Of a stretch of 64,000 nucleotides of DNA, positions 50,602 through 59,943 are shown one piece after another. Origin of the DNA: Sphingomonas limnosediminicola (lineage in GTDB: Bacteria; Pseudomonadota; Alphaproteobacteria; Sphingomonadales; Sphingomonadaceae); NCBI RefSeq assembly GCF_039537965.1, contig NZ_BAABBM010000001.1, positions 682,001 through 746,000 of the forward strand, given 5' to 3'. Position 1 is the stretch's first letter. Every line of letters starts with the position of its first letter. The position numbers and the translations under genes are program-made. Below the pieces are notes generated by a model. The model was not told the DNA's origin. It made no database searches and worked only from the letters and a program-made list of their open reading frames with translations.

Positions 50602-51429
50602 ATGACCGAGTACATCACCGTCTCTGCGGAAGACCGCGCCGAGTCACGCAACGGCGTGATCAAACTTCACGGGCCCGACGCGTTCGAAGGCATGCGCAAG
50701 GCCGGGCGGCTCGCGGCAGAGATCCTCGATGCGCTTGCGCCGCACGTCGTCCCCGGCGCGTCCACACAGGAAATCGACGAGATCGTCCATCGCATGACGC
50801 TGGACGGCGGCGGGACCCCGGCGACCCTCGGCTATCGCGGTTACACCAAGAGCTGCTGCATCTCGATCAATCACGTCGTCTGCCACGGCATCCCGAGCGA
50901 CAAGGCGCTGAAGGACGGCGACATCGTCAACATCGACGTCACGCCGATCGTCGACGGCTGGCATGGCGACACCAGCCGCATGTTCCTGGTCGGCGATGTC
51001 GGCATCAAGGCGCGCAAGCTGGTCGACATCACCTACGAATGCCTGATGCTCGGGCTCGAGCAGGCCAAGCCGGGCAACCACCTCGGCGATATCGCCAACG
51101 CGATCCAGCGTCATGCCGAAGGCCAGCGCTATAGCGTCGTCCGCGACTTCTGCGGGCACGGCGTCGGGCGGCTGTTCCACGACAGCCCTGAGGTCATCCA
51201 TGCCGGCCGGCCCGGCTCCGGCCCCGAACTCAAGCCGGGCATGATCTTCACCGTCGAGCCGATGATCAACATCGGCCGCGCCGACGTGAAGGTGCTCGAC
51301 GACGGCTGGACGGCTGTCACCCGCGACCGCTCGCTTTCCGCGCAATTCGAACATTCGATCGGCATCACCGACAGCGGCTGCGAGATCTTTACGAAGAGCC
51401 TCGCCGGCCGGGACAAGCCGCCCTACTGA
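50602..51429 (+). CDS. map: Methionine aminopeptidase, type I
   Basis: Removes initiator methionine from nascent proteins; 275 aa. All five metal ligands are seen in order: Asp in NIDVTPIVDGWHGD, Asp in HGDTSRMFLVG, His in FCGHGVGRLFHDSP, Glu in FTVEPMINIG, and Glu in FEHSIGIT. The catalytic His is in VVCHGIPSD. The N-terminal extension of about 20 residues is slightly long. ATG 50602 begins MTEYITVSAEDR. Confidence 0.95.
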   Translation: MTEYITVSAEDRAESRNGVIKLHGPDAFEGMRKAGRLAAEILDALAPHVVPGASTQEIDEIVHRMTLDGGGTPATLGYRGYTKSCCISINHVVCHGIPSDKALKDGDIVNIDVTPIVDGWHGDTSRMFLVGDVGIKARKLVDITYECLMLGLEQAKPGNHLGDIANAIQRHAEGQRYSVVRDFCGHGVGRLFHDSPEVIHAGRPGSGPELKPGMIFTVEPMINIGRADVKVLDDGWTAVTRDRSLSAQFEHSIGITDSGCEIFTKSLAGRDKPPY

Positions 51430-51474
51430 AAATTTGCGGCGGGCGTCTGAACCGAATCGGGACTTGGACGTTAT

Positions 51475-51488
51475 TGACATGACTGTCA
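51475..51488. repeat. Inverted repeat TGACA-N4-TGTCA
   Basis: A perfect 5-bp inverted repeat (TGACA-TGAC-TGTCA) in the 105-bp gap before the thioesterase gene. It could be a repressor site, since the gap also contains TTGACA in the same place, but no good -10 box follows. Confidence 0.35.
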
Positions 51489-51534
51489 GCAAGTGAGAGC
51501 CTGCAAGCCAATTTTTCCGTGGGGATAACCGGCG

Positions 51535-51924
51535 ATGTTCCGCCATCAAGTTGCGATCGAACCGGCCGACATCGACCACATGGGTCATGTGAACAATAGC
51601 GTGTACCTGAAATGGGTGCAGGAGGCGGTCATCGACTATTGGCGCACCGTCGCCCCGCCCGACGCAGTTGCGCGCCACCTGTGGGTCGCGCTCAAGCATG
51701 AGATTTCCTACCGGCGCCCGACCTTCCTCCAGGACAATGTCGTCGCCGAGGTCATCGCCGATAAGGTCGAAGGCGCTCGCGCCTATTTCACGACCGTCGT
51801 CCGCCGTGGGCAGGACGTGCTCAGCGAAGTGAAAAGCTGCTGGTGCTGCCTCGACGCGGTCACCCAGCGCCCCGCGAGGCTCGCGCGCGAAATCACCAGC
51901 AGGTTCCTGCCGCCGGAGGTTTAG
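51535..51924 (+). CDS. Acyl-CoA thioesterase, 4HBT hotdog family
   Basis: A 129-residue hotdog-fold thioesterase of the YbgC/4HBT type. The conserved DIDHMGHVNNSVYLKWVQEA carries the catalytic Asp, and ISYRRPTFLQDNVVAEV forms the central strand. Hydrolyses an acyl-CoA, substrate unknown. No associated genes. Confidence 0.88.
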   Translation: MFRHQVAIEPADIDHMGHVNNSVYLKWVQEAVIDYWRTVAPPDAVARHLWVALKHEISYRRPTFLQDNVVAEVIADKVEGARAYFTTVVRRGQDVLSEVKSCWCCLDAVTQRPARLAREITSRFLPPEV

Positions 51925-51989
51925 GCTTCTCGCGCTAGTGTCCGCTTTCGACCCATTCCTGCCATTGCGCCGACAGTTCGTCGTTGCCC

Positions 51990-52463
51990 TCAGCGGTCGA
52001 TTTGCTTCTCCATTGCGAAGTTGGGAATCGGAATGCCTGAAAGTTCGGAATCGCGTCGCTCGACGACCTCGAAACCCTTCTTCAGGAAGAAGCGGCGGGC
52101 CGGCTCGCTGGCTTCCACGAACAGGCGCGTGAGGCCACGGTCGGCACCCGCCGCTTCGATATGATCGTATAGAACGGATGTGACGCCGGTTCCGGCTGCA
52201 TCGGGCCGACAAAACAGGTGATCCATGCGGCCGTCCGCCTCCAAGTCGCCATAAGCAAGCGGCCCGCCTGAATCATTGACAGCGACGAGTAGCAGCCGTC
52301 CATCAGCTCCACGCTGAACGAAGCGCTCAGCGGTCGGCATAACAGGCGCCCAGGCGTTCACCTGCTCTTCGGAATAGTAGTGCTTAGCAATCTCATGGAT
52401 TGCGGCGAAGAATATTCGTGCGAGATCGTCCGCATCTGAAGAACGAAAAGGGCGTATCGGCAT
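51990..52463 (-). CDS. GNAT family N-acetyltransferase
   Basis: A 157-residue acetyltransferase. It begins PIRPFRSSDADDLARIFFAA; the acetyl-CoA loop is CRPDAAGTGVTSVLYDHIE, a slightly degenerate Q/RxxGxG/A motif, followed by FVEASEPARRFFLKKGFEVV. ATG 52463 fits the family start; GTG 52481 is an alternative, and neither has a good ribosome-binding site. Confidence 0.8.
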   Translation of the reverse strand: MPIRPFRSSDADDLARIFFAAIHEIAKHYYSEEQVNAWAPVMPTAERFVQRGADGRLLLVAVNDSGGPLAYGDLEADGRMDHLFCRPDAAGTGVTSVLYDHIEAAGADRGLTRLFVEASEPARRFFLKKGFEVVERRDSELSGIPIPNFAMEKQIDR

Positions 52464-52513
52464 CTTCTTCGACTGGTACACGCCGTGTCAGCTTTCCCCA
52501 AAACGGACGCTAG

Positions 52514-53263
52514 CTAAGCAGCGGCGGCTTTCTCCGCCGCATCCCACTTCGCTGTAAGCTCGCGCGCCGCCTCGACGTCGGGCGGGAAGTCGACCTCGCC
52601 CCATTCCTCGCCATTGATGTCCAGCGTCCACACCTCGCTGTTCTGGGCGAGATGGTGGATGACCCGCAGGTACCAGATGGTCGTGCCCTCGCTGGTCCGC
52701 ATCGCGCGCTCGATCGCGCCGCGGAAGCACTCGGCACCTCCGTTGCGAAAGGCGAGCAAACCGATCGATTCCGCGTTGACGCCATCGCTGATGCGCTTGC
52801 CGATGGCCCGCAGGCGGCCGCTTTCGTCGCGGATGACCTTCATGTCGTCGTCGTCGTAGGACGGCTTGCGGTCGACCGTGACGCAGATGCCCGCCCGATC
52901 GTTTTCCACCACTCGCCGCATCAAGGCGCGGGAAACCAGCGTGTCGCCATTCCACACCAGGCAATCGCCCGTCAGCTCCTCGCGAGCCATGAACAGGGAG
53001 CCGGTATTGTCGGCGACCTTGAAGAACGGATTGAAGATCGTCCGCACGGCCGGCCCGCCGCTCCGCCGGGTGATCGCCTCGTTGACCAGCTCATCATGGA
53101 AACCCGTGACGACCACAGCCTCGTGGACTCCATTCGCCTCCAGCGTTTCGAGCTGGCGGTCGAGCAAGCTGCGCCCGTTGAAGTCGATCAGGCACTTGGG
53201 CCGGTCGTCGACCATGTGGCCGAGGCGTGACCCCTGCCCTGCGGAAAGGATGATGGCTTTCAT
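52514..53263 (-). CDS. NTP-transferase (phosphocholine cytidylyltransferase-like)
   Basis: A 249-residue nucleotidyltransferase. AIILSAGQGSRLGHMVDDRPKCL-type N-terminus (GxGxRL then Pro-Lys-Cys-Leu) binds the nucleotide; DCLVWNGDTLVSRALM and SYDDDDMKVI hold the metal. It resembles LicC-type enzymes that make CDP-choline or related activated alcohols for surface polymers. There is no glycan cluster nearby, so the acceptor is unknown. ATG 53263 is preferred over 53287, which lacks conserved sequence. Confidence 0.8.
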   Translation of the reverse strand: MKAIILSAGQGSRLGHMVDDRPKCLIDFNGRSLLDRQLETLEANGVHEAVVVTGFHDELVNEAITRRSGGPAVRTIFNPFFKVADNTGSLFMAREELTGDCLVWNGDTLVSRALMRRVVENDRAGICVTVDRKPSYDDDDMKVIRDESGRLRAIGKRISDGVNAESIGLLAFRNGGAECFRGAIERAMRTSEGTTIWYLRVIHHLAQNSEVWTLDINGEEWGEVDFPPDVEAARELTAKWDAAEKAAAA

Positions 53264-53310
53264 TTCGGGCGCGGCCCTGCCTTTCAAATGCGGCGGCGAT
53301 TGGGCATTAG

Positions 53311-53679
<369 letters not shown>

Positions 53680-53895
53680 ATGAGCGAATCCCGTGAAATG
53701 CTTGCGTCCATGTCGCCCGACGAGCTCCGCACGGCGATGCGGACGCTCGGTTACCGCACGCAGAACGACCTCGCGCAGGCGATCGGCGTCTCACGCTCGG
53801 CCGTCAGCCTGTGGCTTGAAGGCAAGGTGGGCGTGCCACGACCGGTCGCCATGTTGCTCAGGATGCTCGTGAACGCGCAGCGGCGCGTTTACTGA
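53680..53895 (+). CDS. Small XRE-like helix-turn-helix protein, coupled to glnB
   Basis: A 71-residue protein whose ATG directly follows the glnB stop (TAGATG). The core LGYRTQNDLAQAIGVSRSAV and SLWLEGKVGVPRPVAMLLRM is a helix-turn-helix of the plant-type or XRE class, close to a one-domain DNA-binding protein. Its position replaces glnA and suggests a role tied to nitrogen status, which is not established. It converges on the EF-hand gene with a 7-bp overlap. Confidence 0.75.
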   Translation: MSESREMLASMSPDELRTAMRTLGYRTQNDLAQAIGVSRSAVSLWLEGKVGVPRPVAMLLRMLVNAQRRVY

Positions 53896-54344
53896 GACCC
53901 CTTCGCCGACACCGCTTCGCCCTGGTTGCGATGCTCGCGCTCCGCCGCCGTCAGGACGCCATCGTGATTCAAATCCATCGCATCGAAATGGCTAAGCAAC
54001 GCCTGTTCGAACTGTGAGCGGCTCACTTTCTCCATACCGGCGAAAGCGTGTTCGAGATATTTGAGCGTGTGCCCGCCGATCCCCGGCGCGGCGTCCCGGC
54101 CCGTCGACGCTCTCTGAAGCATCAACCGCTGCCCGACCTGCTGCGCTTCCGTCATGGTCATCACGCCGTCGTGATTGAGGTCGAACATATCGAAGAGGCT
54201 GTCGGCACGCTGCAGCGCCTGCTGGCGCGTAAGGTCGGGCTTTAGAGCATGGCTGACTGATGGCGAGGCCTGCGCGAGCGAGGCCGAAACGGGCGTTGTC
54301 GATAGCGCGGCACCGAGCGCAACGGTTGCGAACAATCTCTTCAT
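53889..54344 (-). CDS. Exported EF-hand protein
   Basis: A 151-residue secreted protein: signal peptide (MKRLFATVALGAALSTTPVS) and two canonical calcium loops, DLNHDGVMTMTE and DLNHDGVLTAAE, each a full 12-residue EF-hand. Probably a periplasmic or surface calcium-binding protein. ATG 54344 follows AAAGGAC. The open frame to 54551 is antisense to hemF and not family-like. Confidence 0.85.
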   Translation of the reverse strand: MKRLFATVALGAALSTTPVSASLAQASPSVSHALKPDLTRQQALQRADSLFDMFDLNHDGVMTMTEAQQVGQRLMLQRASTGRDAAPGIGGHTLKYLEHAFAGMEKVSRSQFEQALLSHFDAMDLNHDGVLTAAEREHRNQGEAVSAKGSQ

Positions 54345-54499
54345 GTTTGTCGGTCCTTTGATCCGGCCGAAATGCGCAGGCCGTCGGTCCCTGTCACGCT
54401 CCCCTTGGCGATGATCGCCTGAACTGAAGGTGATGCGCTGATTAACTCTTTGCCACATCCCGGCTTGCGCACGGGCGCGCGGCTGGCAAAGACGGTCTG

Positions 54500-55342
54500 A
54501 TGCAGCCCCTCGACGACCAACAGCAAGCCGCCCGCGACTGGTTCGAGTCACTGCGCGACCGCATCTGCGCCGCGTTCGAAGCGATTGAGCGTGAGGATGG
54601 GTCGGACGCGGCCTTCGTTTTCACGCCCTGGGAGCGAATCGACCATGGTGGCGCCCCCGGGGGTGGTGGTGTGCGCGGGCAGATGACCGGCAAGGTATTC
54701 GAAAAGGTCGGGGTCAACGTCTCGACCGTCGGCGGCGCTTTCTCGCCCGAATTCGCCAAGAGCATTCCGGGCGCCGAGGACGACCCAAGCTTTTTCGCCA
54801 CCGGCATCAGCCTCGTCGCGCACATGGCCAATCCGCACGTGCCCGCGGTGCACATGAACACGCGCTTCCTTACGACGACCAAGCGCTGGTTCGGTGGTGG
54901 CGCCGACCTCAACCCCGCAATCCCGATCGAGGAGGATACCGAGGCCTTCCACGCTCGCCTTCGCGCCGCCTGCGCTGCGCACGACCCGACCTTCTATCCG
55001 CGCTTGTCTAAGTGGGCGGAGGAATATTTCTGGATTCCGCACCGCAACGTCTCGCGCGGCGTCGGCGGCATCTTCTACGACCATCTGGAAGGCCATTTCG
55101 ACGCGCATTTCGCGTTCACTAGGGACGTCGGCGAGGCGTTCCTCGACATCTTCCCGCAGATCGTCCGGAAGCGGATGGATACGGAATTCACCGAAACAGA
55201 CATGGAACGCCTGCTCGAGTTCCGCGGCCGCTATGTCGAGTTCAACCTGCTCTACGACCGCGGAACCCTGTTCGGCCTCAAGACCGGCGGAAACATCGAC
55301 GCCATCCTCATGAGTCTGCCCCCGCTCGCGAGGTGGAAGTGA
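54500..55342 (+). CDS. hemF: Oxygen-dependent coproporphyrinogen III oxidase
   Basis: Converts coproporphyrinogen III to protoporphyrinogen IX in heme synthesis; 280 aa. Family marks: FTPWERIDHGGAPGGGGVRG, the VPAVHMNTRFLTTTKRWFGG segment, DLNPAIPIEEDTEAFHARLR, and GVGGIFYDHLEGHFD. ATG 54500 begins MQPLDDQQQAARDWFESL. It overlaps the acetyltransferase gene. Confidence 0.95.
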   Translation: MQPLDDQQQAARDWFESLRDRICAAFEAIEREDGSDAAFVFTPWERIDHGGAPGGGGVRGQMTGKVFEKVGVNVSTVGGAFSPEFAKSIPGAEDDPSFFATGISLVAHMANPHVPAVHMNTRFLTTTKRWFGGGADLNPAIPIEEDTEAFHARLRAACAAHDPTFYPRLSKWAEEYFWIPHRNVSRGVGGIFYDHLEGHFDAHFAFTRDVGEAFLDIFPQIVRKRMDTEFTETDMERLLEFRGRYVEFNLLYDRGTLFGLKTGGNIDAILMSLPPLARWK

Positions 55343-55953
55343 GCTATTCGCCCGTCGCCGACGTAGAGCTGGCGGCAGTCGTCACCTTCCTGGAGATGTA
55401 CGAGCGTCCGGATTCAGCGGTGCCGTCATCCAGCCTGTCCCTCGATCGCATCTATGCGCCGGATCCCGCTCGATATCGCGAACTTTTCCGCCTCGTCGGA
55501 TCGCCTTGGCTCTGGTTCTCCCGCCTGATCATGGATGATGCTCAACTCGCCGCCATCATCCAGCACCCCCAAGTGGAGCTTTACGTCGTCAGAGACTCCG
55601 AACGCCGCGACGCCGGCATGATTGAACTCGACTTCCGCGAGGCCGGCCAGTGCGAACTAGCCTTCATCGGCCTGATTCCCGAGCTATCCGGCAAGGGCCA
55701 TAGCCGTTGGCTGCTTGGCGAGGCCGTGAGCCGCGCCTGGCGTGACGGCGTGAAGCGCATCCACGTCCACACCTGCTCGCTCGATCACCCGGCCGCCCTC
55801 GCCGCCTATCGCCGAGCCGGCTTTACGCCGTTCAAGCGGGCGGTCGAGCAATTCCCCGATCCGCGCCTGCTCGGCTTCCTGCCGATGGATTGCGCCCCTC
55901 AGATCCCGGTGCTGGGGACGCTCGCTTCGACTTCCGCGCGCCCGGCAAGCTGA
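55339..55953 (+). CDS. GNAT family N-acetyltransferase
   Basis: A 204-residue acetyltransferase with the CoA loop in FIGLIPELSGKGHSRWLLGE and a C-terminal HVHTCSLDHPAALAAYRRAG FTPF block. The GTG at 55339 overlaps the hemF stop (GTGA) and is chosen over GTG 55333. The final 20 residues overlap the opposite membrane-protein gene by 55 bp. Substrate unknown. Confidence 0.85.
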   Translation: MSYSPVADVELAAVVTFLEMYERPDSAVPSSSLSLDRIYAPDPARYRELFRLVGSPWLWFSRLIMDDAQLAAIIQHPQVELYVVRDSERRDAGMIELDFREAGQCELAFIGLIPELSGKGHSRWLLGEAVSRAWRDGVKRIHVHTCSLDHPAALAAYRRAGFTPFKRAVEQFPDPRLLGFLPMDCAPQIPVLGTLASTSARPAS

Positions 55954-56729
55954 ACGTAGATCCGCGCCAGCATCACGGCGAGAACTGTCGTCAGCGCCGC
56001 GTTGAGCAGGGAATGGACGAGCGCCATCACCAGGGCGCTTGTCGATAGCGGCTGGACGGGCCCCAGCGAAAGACTGACGACCGCGCCGATGGCCAGGCCG
56101 ACGGCATAAAGCAGAAACATGGCGCCGATGAAAAAGAGCGCGAGGAAGCCGAACAGCTTCCACCAATGGCCCGCGGTCAAATCCCAGCTGCGCCTGAGCG
56201 TCGCAATCGGTCCAACCGGCTCCGCGGTCGCAACCGGGGCACTCATGACCATTCTCACGCCGATGTAGCAAAAGACCGCGAAATAAAGGATCGCCGCCAC
56301 GCCAAGCCCCGGTGAGCTCTCGATGGTGGTTGCGCTCGTCTTGGTCACTGGGACACCGATCGCCGCCAGCACGAAGACAAAGGGAATGGCGATGAGGAAT
56401 AGAGCGATGACGACCAAAATTGCCGCGACCAGATAGATCAGCGTGCGCCGCGCGCCATGCCCGATGGCCTCGGCGACAGTGACCGATGGCGCAAGCGCGA
56501 GCCGGATCAGCGCCAATTGGCCCGCGAGCGCGACGAGCGAGGCAATGAGTCCGACGACCGAAACCCACATTGGCCCTTCAGGGTCTGCCATCCCTCGTGG
56601 GCTGATCAGCCCGGTGATCACGGTCGGCAGCGCAACCAGACAGAGCGCGACGCTCACGAACAGCCGCCCGTCGCGCGCAAGAATCTCCTTGCTGTCGTCC
56701 CAGGCCTTCGAAATCGACAGTGCGGTCAT
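55899..56729 (-). CDS. Multi-spanning membrane protein, glycerophosphodiester-phosphodiesterase membrane domain-like
   Basis: A 276-residue protein with about six helices ([59 protein letters not shown] and others) and a soluble basic loop [23 protein letters not shown]. The pattern of [22 protein letters not shown] between helices resembles the YciC/GDPD membrane domain. ATG 56729 follows AGGGTGAGA. Function unknown. Confidence 0.7.
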   Translation of the reverse strand: MTALSISKAWDDSKEILARDGRLFVSVALCLVALPTVITGLISPRGMADPEGPMWVSVVGLIASLVALAGQLALIRLALAPSVTVAEAIGHGARRTLIYLVAAILVVIALFLIAIPFVFVLAAIGVPVTKTSATTIESSPGLGVAAILYFAVFCYIGVRMVMSAPVATAEPVGPIATLRRSWDLTAGHWWKLFGFLALFFIGAMFLLYAVGLAIGAVVSLSLGPVQPLSTSALVMALVHSLLNAALTTVLAVMLARIYVQLAGRAEVEASVPSTGI

Positions 56730-56827
56730 TCTCACCCTTTCTAGAGGTCTCGCCGTTATGCGGGCCCGCGCGCAGCCGCGCAATCGTCCCTTGCCCGGCA
56801 AGTCGCGCGGAGCCATCTGCTGCTAGT

Positions 56828-57490
56828 ATGGACCCGCCGGACGACATCGAGTGGCGCGTGAGCGAGCAACCCGTCCCCTATGAGGAGGCGCTCGCCTTCA
56901 TGAATGCCCGCGCCGAGACGATACGCGCGGGCACGGCGAGCGAGTGCATCTGGCTGCTGGAGCATCCTCCGCTGTTCACCGCCGGCACGAGCGCCGACGC
57001 GGCCGAACTGTTCAATCCGCTCGATTTCCCCGTCTACGAAGCCGGCCGAGGCGGCCGCTACACCTATCACGGTCCCGGTCAGCGCGTCGGCTATGTCCTT
57101 CTCGACCTCGAAAAGCGCGGCAAGGACATTCGCCGTTTCGTTCACCGCCTCGAAGGCTGGATCATCGATACCCTCGCCGAGCTCGGCGTTTCCGCGCACC
57201 CCGCACCGGGCCGCATCGGCATCTGGGTCGGCGAAGGCCCAAGCGAAGCGAAGATCGGCGCGCTTGGCGTGCGGGTGAAGCGCTGGGTCACGCTTCACGG
57301 ATTCTCGCTCAATGTCGATCCGGATCTGTCACATTTTGGCGGTATCATTCCTTGTGGCATCGCGGAATTCGGCGTGACCAGCCTCGCGGAGCAGGGGAAA
57401 CAAATTGGCATGTCAGGTGTTGATGCGGCCCTGAAGCGTCGTTTCCCTTCATTTCTCAACGGGTTGCACGACCCCTGTAAAGTCTCTTGA
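56828..57490 (+). CDS. lipB: Octanoyltransferase (lipoyl synthesis)
   Basis: Transfers octanoyl from ACP to lipoyl domains; 220 aa. Conserved [60 protein letters not shown] with the catalytic Lys, and the Cys in [20 protein letters not shown] 56828 is chosen as the first Met near the family start. Confidence 0.93.
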   Translation: MDPPDDIEWRVSEQPVPYEEALAFMNARAETIRAGTASECIWLLEHPPLFTAGTSADAAELFNPLDFPVYEAGRGGRYTYHGPGQRVGYVLLDLEKRGKDIRRFVHRLEGWIIDTLAELGVSAHPAPGRIGIWVGEGPSEAKIGALGVRVKRWVTLHGFSLNVDPDLSHFGGIIPCGIAEFGVTSLAEQGKQIGMSGVDAALKRRFPSFLNGLHDPCKVS

Positions 57491-57575
57491 TGCAGGCGCG
57501 CGCTTCAGACTATTGTCCGCGCGATTTGCGAAGCGGGCTCTTCCGATGCAGATCGCAATAATTAGGGAGTCTTGA

Positions 57576-57836
57576 ATGCGTGCTCTTATCCTGGTCGCTG
57601 GTGCGGCCCTGGCGGTTGCGGCTTGCAGCAGCAAGGACAACGCCAATAACACGATGAACGTCGATGAGAATCTCACGACGACTGACATGAACGCGACGGA
57701 CATGAATGCGACCACCGACATGAACGCGACCGACGCGAACATGGCGATGAACGCTGCCGACGCCGCGAACACTGCTGCTGACGCCGCCAACAGCGCTGCT
57801 GTTTCGGCTAACGCTGCTGCCAACAACGCGATGTAA
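57576..57836 (+). CDS. Tiny repetitive lipoprotein
   Basis: An 86-residue lipoprotein: a signal peptide with lipobox AVAACSS, then an almost unstructured tail of Asn, Ala, Asp, Thr and Met built of repeats (DMNATDMNAT, then TDMNATDANM and NAADAANTAADAANSAA). Its DNA shows matching tandem repeats of about 15-18 bp (57685-57765). It is followed by a strong terminator and a paralogue 97 bp later. Function unknown; an entropic or hydration role in the envelope is possible. Confidence 0.75.
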   Translation: MRALILVAGAALAVAACSSKDNANNTMNVDENLTTTDMNATDMNATTDMNATDANMAMNAADAANTAADAANSAAVSANAAANNAM

Positions 57837-57843
57837 TTCGCGA

Positions 57844-57910
57844 AACGCCTCCGCAAGGAGGCGTTGGCGTTTCAAGAGGCTGCCGGTTATGCCGGCAGCC
57901 TCTTTTTTTT
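57844..57910 (+). terminator. Rho-independent terminator between the two lipoprotein genes
   Basis: A first hairpin AACGCCTCC-GCAA-GGAGGCGTT (57844-57865) and a second AAGAGGCTGCCGG-TTATG-CCGGCAGCCTCTT (57874-57904) followed by eight T. The second is a strong intrinsic terminator. It isolates the first lipoprotein gene from the next. Confidence 0.9.
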
Positions 57911-57932
57911 GGCTAAGGTCCCGGAGTCTCTC

Positions 57933-58271
57933 ATGCGCCGCTTGATCATCGTCGCCGCCGTTGCAACGCTCGCGCTAGGCGCCTGCAAAAAAAATGCTCA
58001 AAGCGACAACAACATGACCGTCGACGAGAATTTGACGGCCGATAGCATCGTTTCCAACGATATTACGGCGATCGATGCCGTTACTGGCGATGCCGCGAAC
58101 ATGGCCGCCGACGTCAATTACACTGTTGAAGCGGACAATGAGACTGACAACCTGTCGGAGGGCAACGTCACCAAACCTTCAGCCGTCAGCAAGCCGCGTC
58201 CGAAGCCGTCGAAAACAAAGACTGAAGCACCGGCCGGCAACACCGCGGCTGCGTCGAACGCGACCGAATAG
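57933..58271 (+). CDS. Second tiny lipoprotein, paralogue
   Basis: A 112-residue lipoprotein with lipobox ALGACKK and a low-complexity tail. It shares the motif NNMTVDENLT with the first (NNTMNVDENLT), so they are tandem duplicates that diverged. The end is Lys/Pro-rich (SKPRPKPSKTKTEAPAG). ATG 57933 follows GGAGTC. Converges on queE. Confidence 0.7.
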   Translation: MRRLIIVAAVATLALGACKKNAQSDNNMTVDENLTADSIVSNDITAIDAVTGDAANMAADVNYTVEADNETDNLSEGNVTKPSAVSKPRPKPSKTKTEAPAGNTAAASNATE

Positions 58272-58272
58272 G

Positions 58273-58905
58273 CTATTGAATCCCGACCAGCTTGTGAGAC
58301 TGGAGCGATAATCGCCACGTCGGCCGCTCCATCGCCAGCCTGATCGCCGCCTGGACGGCCTCCTCGCGCGTCGCGCAATCCATCGGCTGGACCAGGAAAT
58401 TGTCGAAGTCCCAGCCCTCGAGCTCGGCCGGATCGATCCCCTCTTGCGGCCACACCAGCTTCAGCTCGTTGCCGCGTCGTTGCACGACCTTCGTCCCCGC
58501 CTTCGGACTTACGCAAATCCAGTCGATTCCTTCCGCCGCCGGAAGGGTCCCATTCGTCTCGACCGCCACCCGAAAGCCGCGCGTATGCAAGGCATCGATC
58601 AGGGCACCATCCAGCTGAAGCATCGGCTCGCCGCCGGTGATGACCACTAGCCGCTCCGCCGCGCCCTCGCCCCACAGGCGCTCGATCTGCCCGGCCAAGT
58701 CGTCCGCGCTGGCGAACTTGCCCCCGCCCTCGCCGTCCGTCCCCACGAAATCCGTGTCGCAGAACCGACAATCGGCCGTGACCCGGTCCTGCTCGCGCCC
58801 CGACCACAGATTGCACCCCGCAAAGCGCAGAAACACCGCTCGGCTGCCCGACTGCACGCCCTCGCCCTGAAGGGTCAGGAAGCATTCCTTGACGGCGTAG
58901 GTCAT
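58273..58905 (-). CDS. queE: 7-carboxy-7-deazaguanine synthase
   Basis: Radical-SAM enzyme (210 aa) making CDG on the way to queuosine. The cluster motif is the CX14CX2C variant: Cys in [18 protein letters not shown], then [17 protein letters not shown] and VETNGTL follow. ATG 58905 overlaps the queC stop by 4 bp, so the two are co-transcribed. Confidence 0.93.
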   Translation of the reverse strand: MTYAVKECFLTLQGEGVQSGSRAVFLRFAGCNLWSGREQDRVTADCRFCDTDFVGTDGEGGGKFASADDLAGQIERLWGEGAAERLVVITGGEPMLQLDGALIDALHTRGFRVAVETNGTLPAAEGIDWICVSPKAGTKVVQRRGNELKLVWPQEGIDPAELEGWDFDNFLVQPMDCATREEAVQAAIRLAMERPTWRLSLQSHKLVGIQ

Positions 58906-59567
58906 GCGTAAGCCGTCGGGTCCTTGATCCCCGCGTCGGCAAAGCCTTTGGCGCGGAGGCGGCACGCGTCGCAACGGCCGCAGGCGCGCCCGTCCGGCAA
59001 CGGATCGTAGCAGCTGTGGCTAAGCGCCGCGTCGAGCCCAAGACGCTCCGCTTCCCGCGCAATGTCCGCCTTGGTCATCTCCTGCAGCGGCGAGTGGATC
59101 GTGAAGCGCCCACCCTCGACACCCGCCTTCGTCGCGACATTCGCCAGCCGTTCGAACTCGGCGACAAACTCGGGCCGACAATCGGGATAGCCCGAATAAT
59201 CTAGCGCATTGACCCCGATATAGATGTCACGGGCCCCGCTCGCCTCCGCGAGACCGAGCGCAAGGCTGAGGAAAATCGTGTTGCGCGCCGGCACGTAGGT
59301 AACCGGAATGCCCTCGCCCACGCCCTCTTTGGGCACGTCGACATCGCTCGTCAGCGCCGAGCCGCCGAATGCCCGGAGGTCCATGGGCAGGACGATGTGC
59401 CGGTCCGCCAGGCGTGCCGCGATCGTCCGCGCAGCGTCCAGCTCAACACGATGCCGCTGGCCGTAATCGATCGTCAGCGCGGTAACCGAAAAGCCCGCCT
59501 CGCGCGCAAGCCCCGCGCAGACCATCGAATCGAGCCCGCCGGAAAGAAGCACGACCGCCGTCTTCAC
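58902..59567 (-). CDS. queC: 7-cyano-7-deazaguanine synthase
   Basis: Makes preQ0 from CDG with ATP and ammonia; 221 aa. N-terminal PP-loop [24 protein letters not shown], and the zinc site [20 protein letters not shown]. The start is GTG 59567, overlapping the DUF3147 stop by 4 bp; a longer frame to 59603 has no support. Acts with QueE; QueD is not in this window. Confidence 0.94.
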   Translation of the reverse strand: MKTAVVLLSGGLDSMVCAGLAREAGFSVTALTIDYGQRHRVELDAARTIAARLADRHIVLPMDLRAFGGSALTSDVDVPKEGVGEGIPVTYVPARNTIFLSLALGLAEASGARDIYIGVNALDYSGYPDCRPEFVAEFERLANVATKAGVEGGRFTIHSPLQEMTKADIAREAERLGLDAALSHSCYDPLPDGRACGRCDACRLRAKGFADAGIKDPTAYA

Positions 59568-59914
59568 AGCTTGATTCCCAGCCGTGGCGCCGCCCAGAAC
59601 CACAGGGCGTAGAGTGCCAGCGTGCCCATGACCACGATCGCGAGGCTCACCCAGAACCCGACCCCCGACCGAATCAGCATCGGCAATACCAGGAACAGCG
59701 GCAGCGAAGGCAGGACAAACCAGAAGGCGCCCATCGATAGCTCGGCGACTCGCTCAGGGTCGTTCGTGTCCCGCCACAGCCACAGCATTGCCAGCAGCGA
59801 CGTCAGCGGCAGCGACGCGACGAGTCCACCCCAGCCGGGATAGCGCCGCGCGATCTCGGAGACCGCGGCGACGATGATTCCGGACAGCCCGGCTTTGATG
59901 ATCAAGTACAGCAC
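59564..59914 (-). CDS. DUF3147 membrane protein
   Basis: A 116-residue protein with four hydrophobic helices ([76 protein letters not shown]). The [19 protein letters not shown] segment is typical of DUF3147. Frequently next to queC in sphingomonads, so it may belong to the queuosine operon, though its role is unknown. Start is GTG 59914. Confidence 0.82.
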   Translation of the reverse strand: MLYLIIKAGLSGIIVAAVSEIARRYPGWGGLVASLPLTSLLAMLWLWRDTNDPERVAELSMGAFWFVLPSLPLFLVLPMLIRSGVGFWVSLAIVVMGTLALYALWFWAAPRLGIKL

Positions 59915-59943
59915 GCGCGCGCCCTTAAGCCGTGCAAACGCAC

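Noticed and set aside
51474..51502. Sigma-70 promoter before the thioesterase gene (TTGACA present).
   Set aside because: No -10 hexamer at 16-18 bp spacing; only the inverted repeat is reported.
50644..52212. 522-codon frame antisense to map and the thioesterase gene.
   Set aside because: It spans two clear genes in antisense and has low-complexity Asp/Val/Arg composition without motifs.
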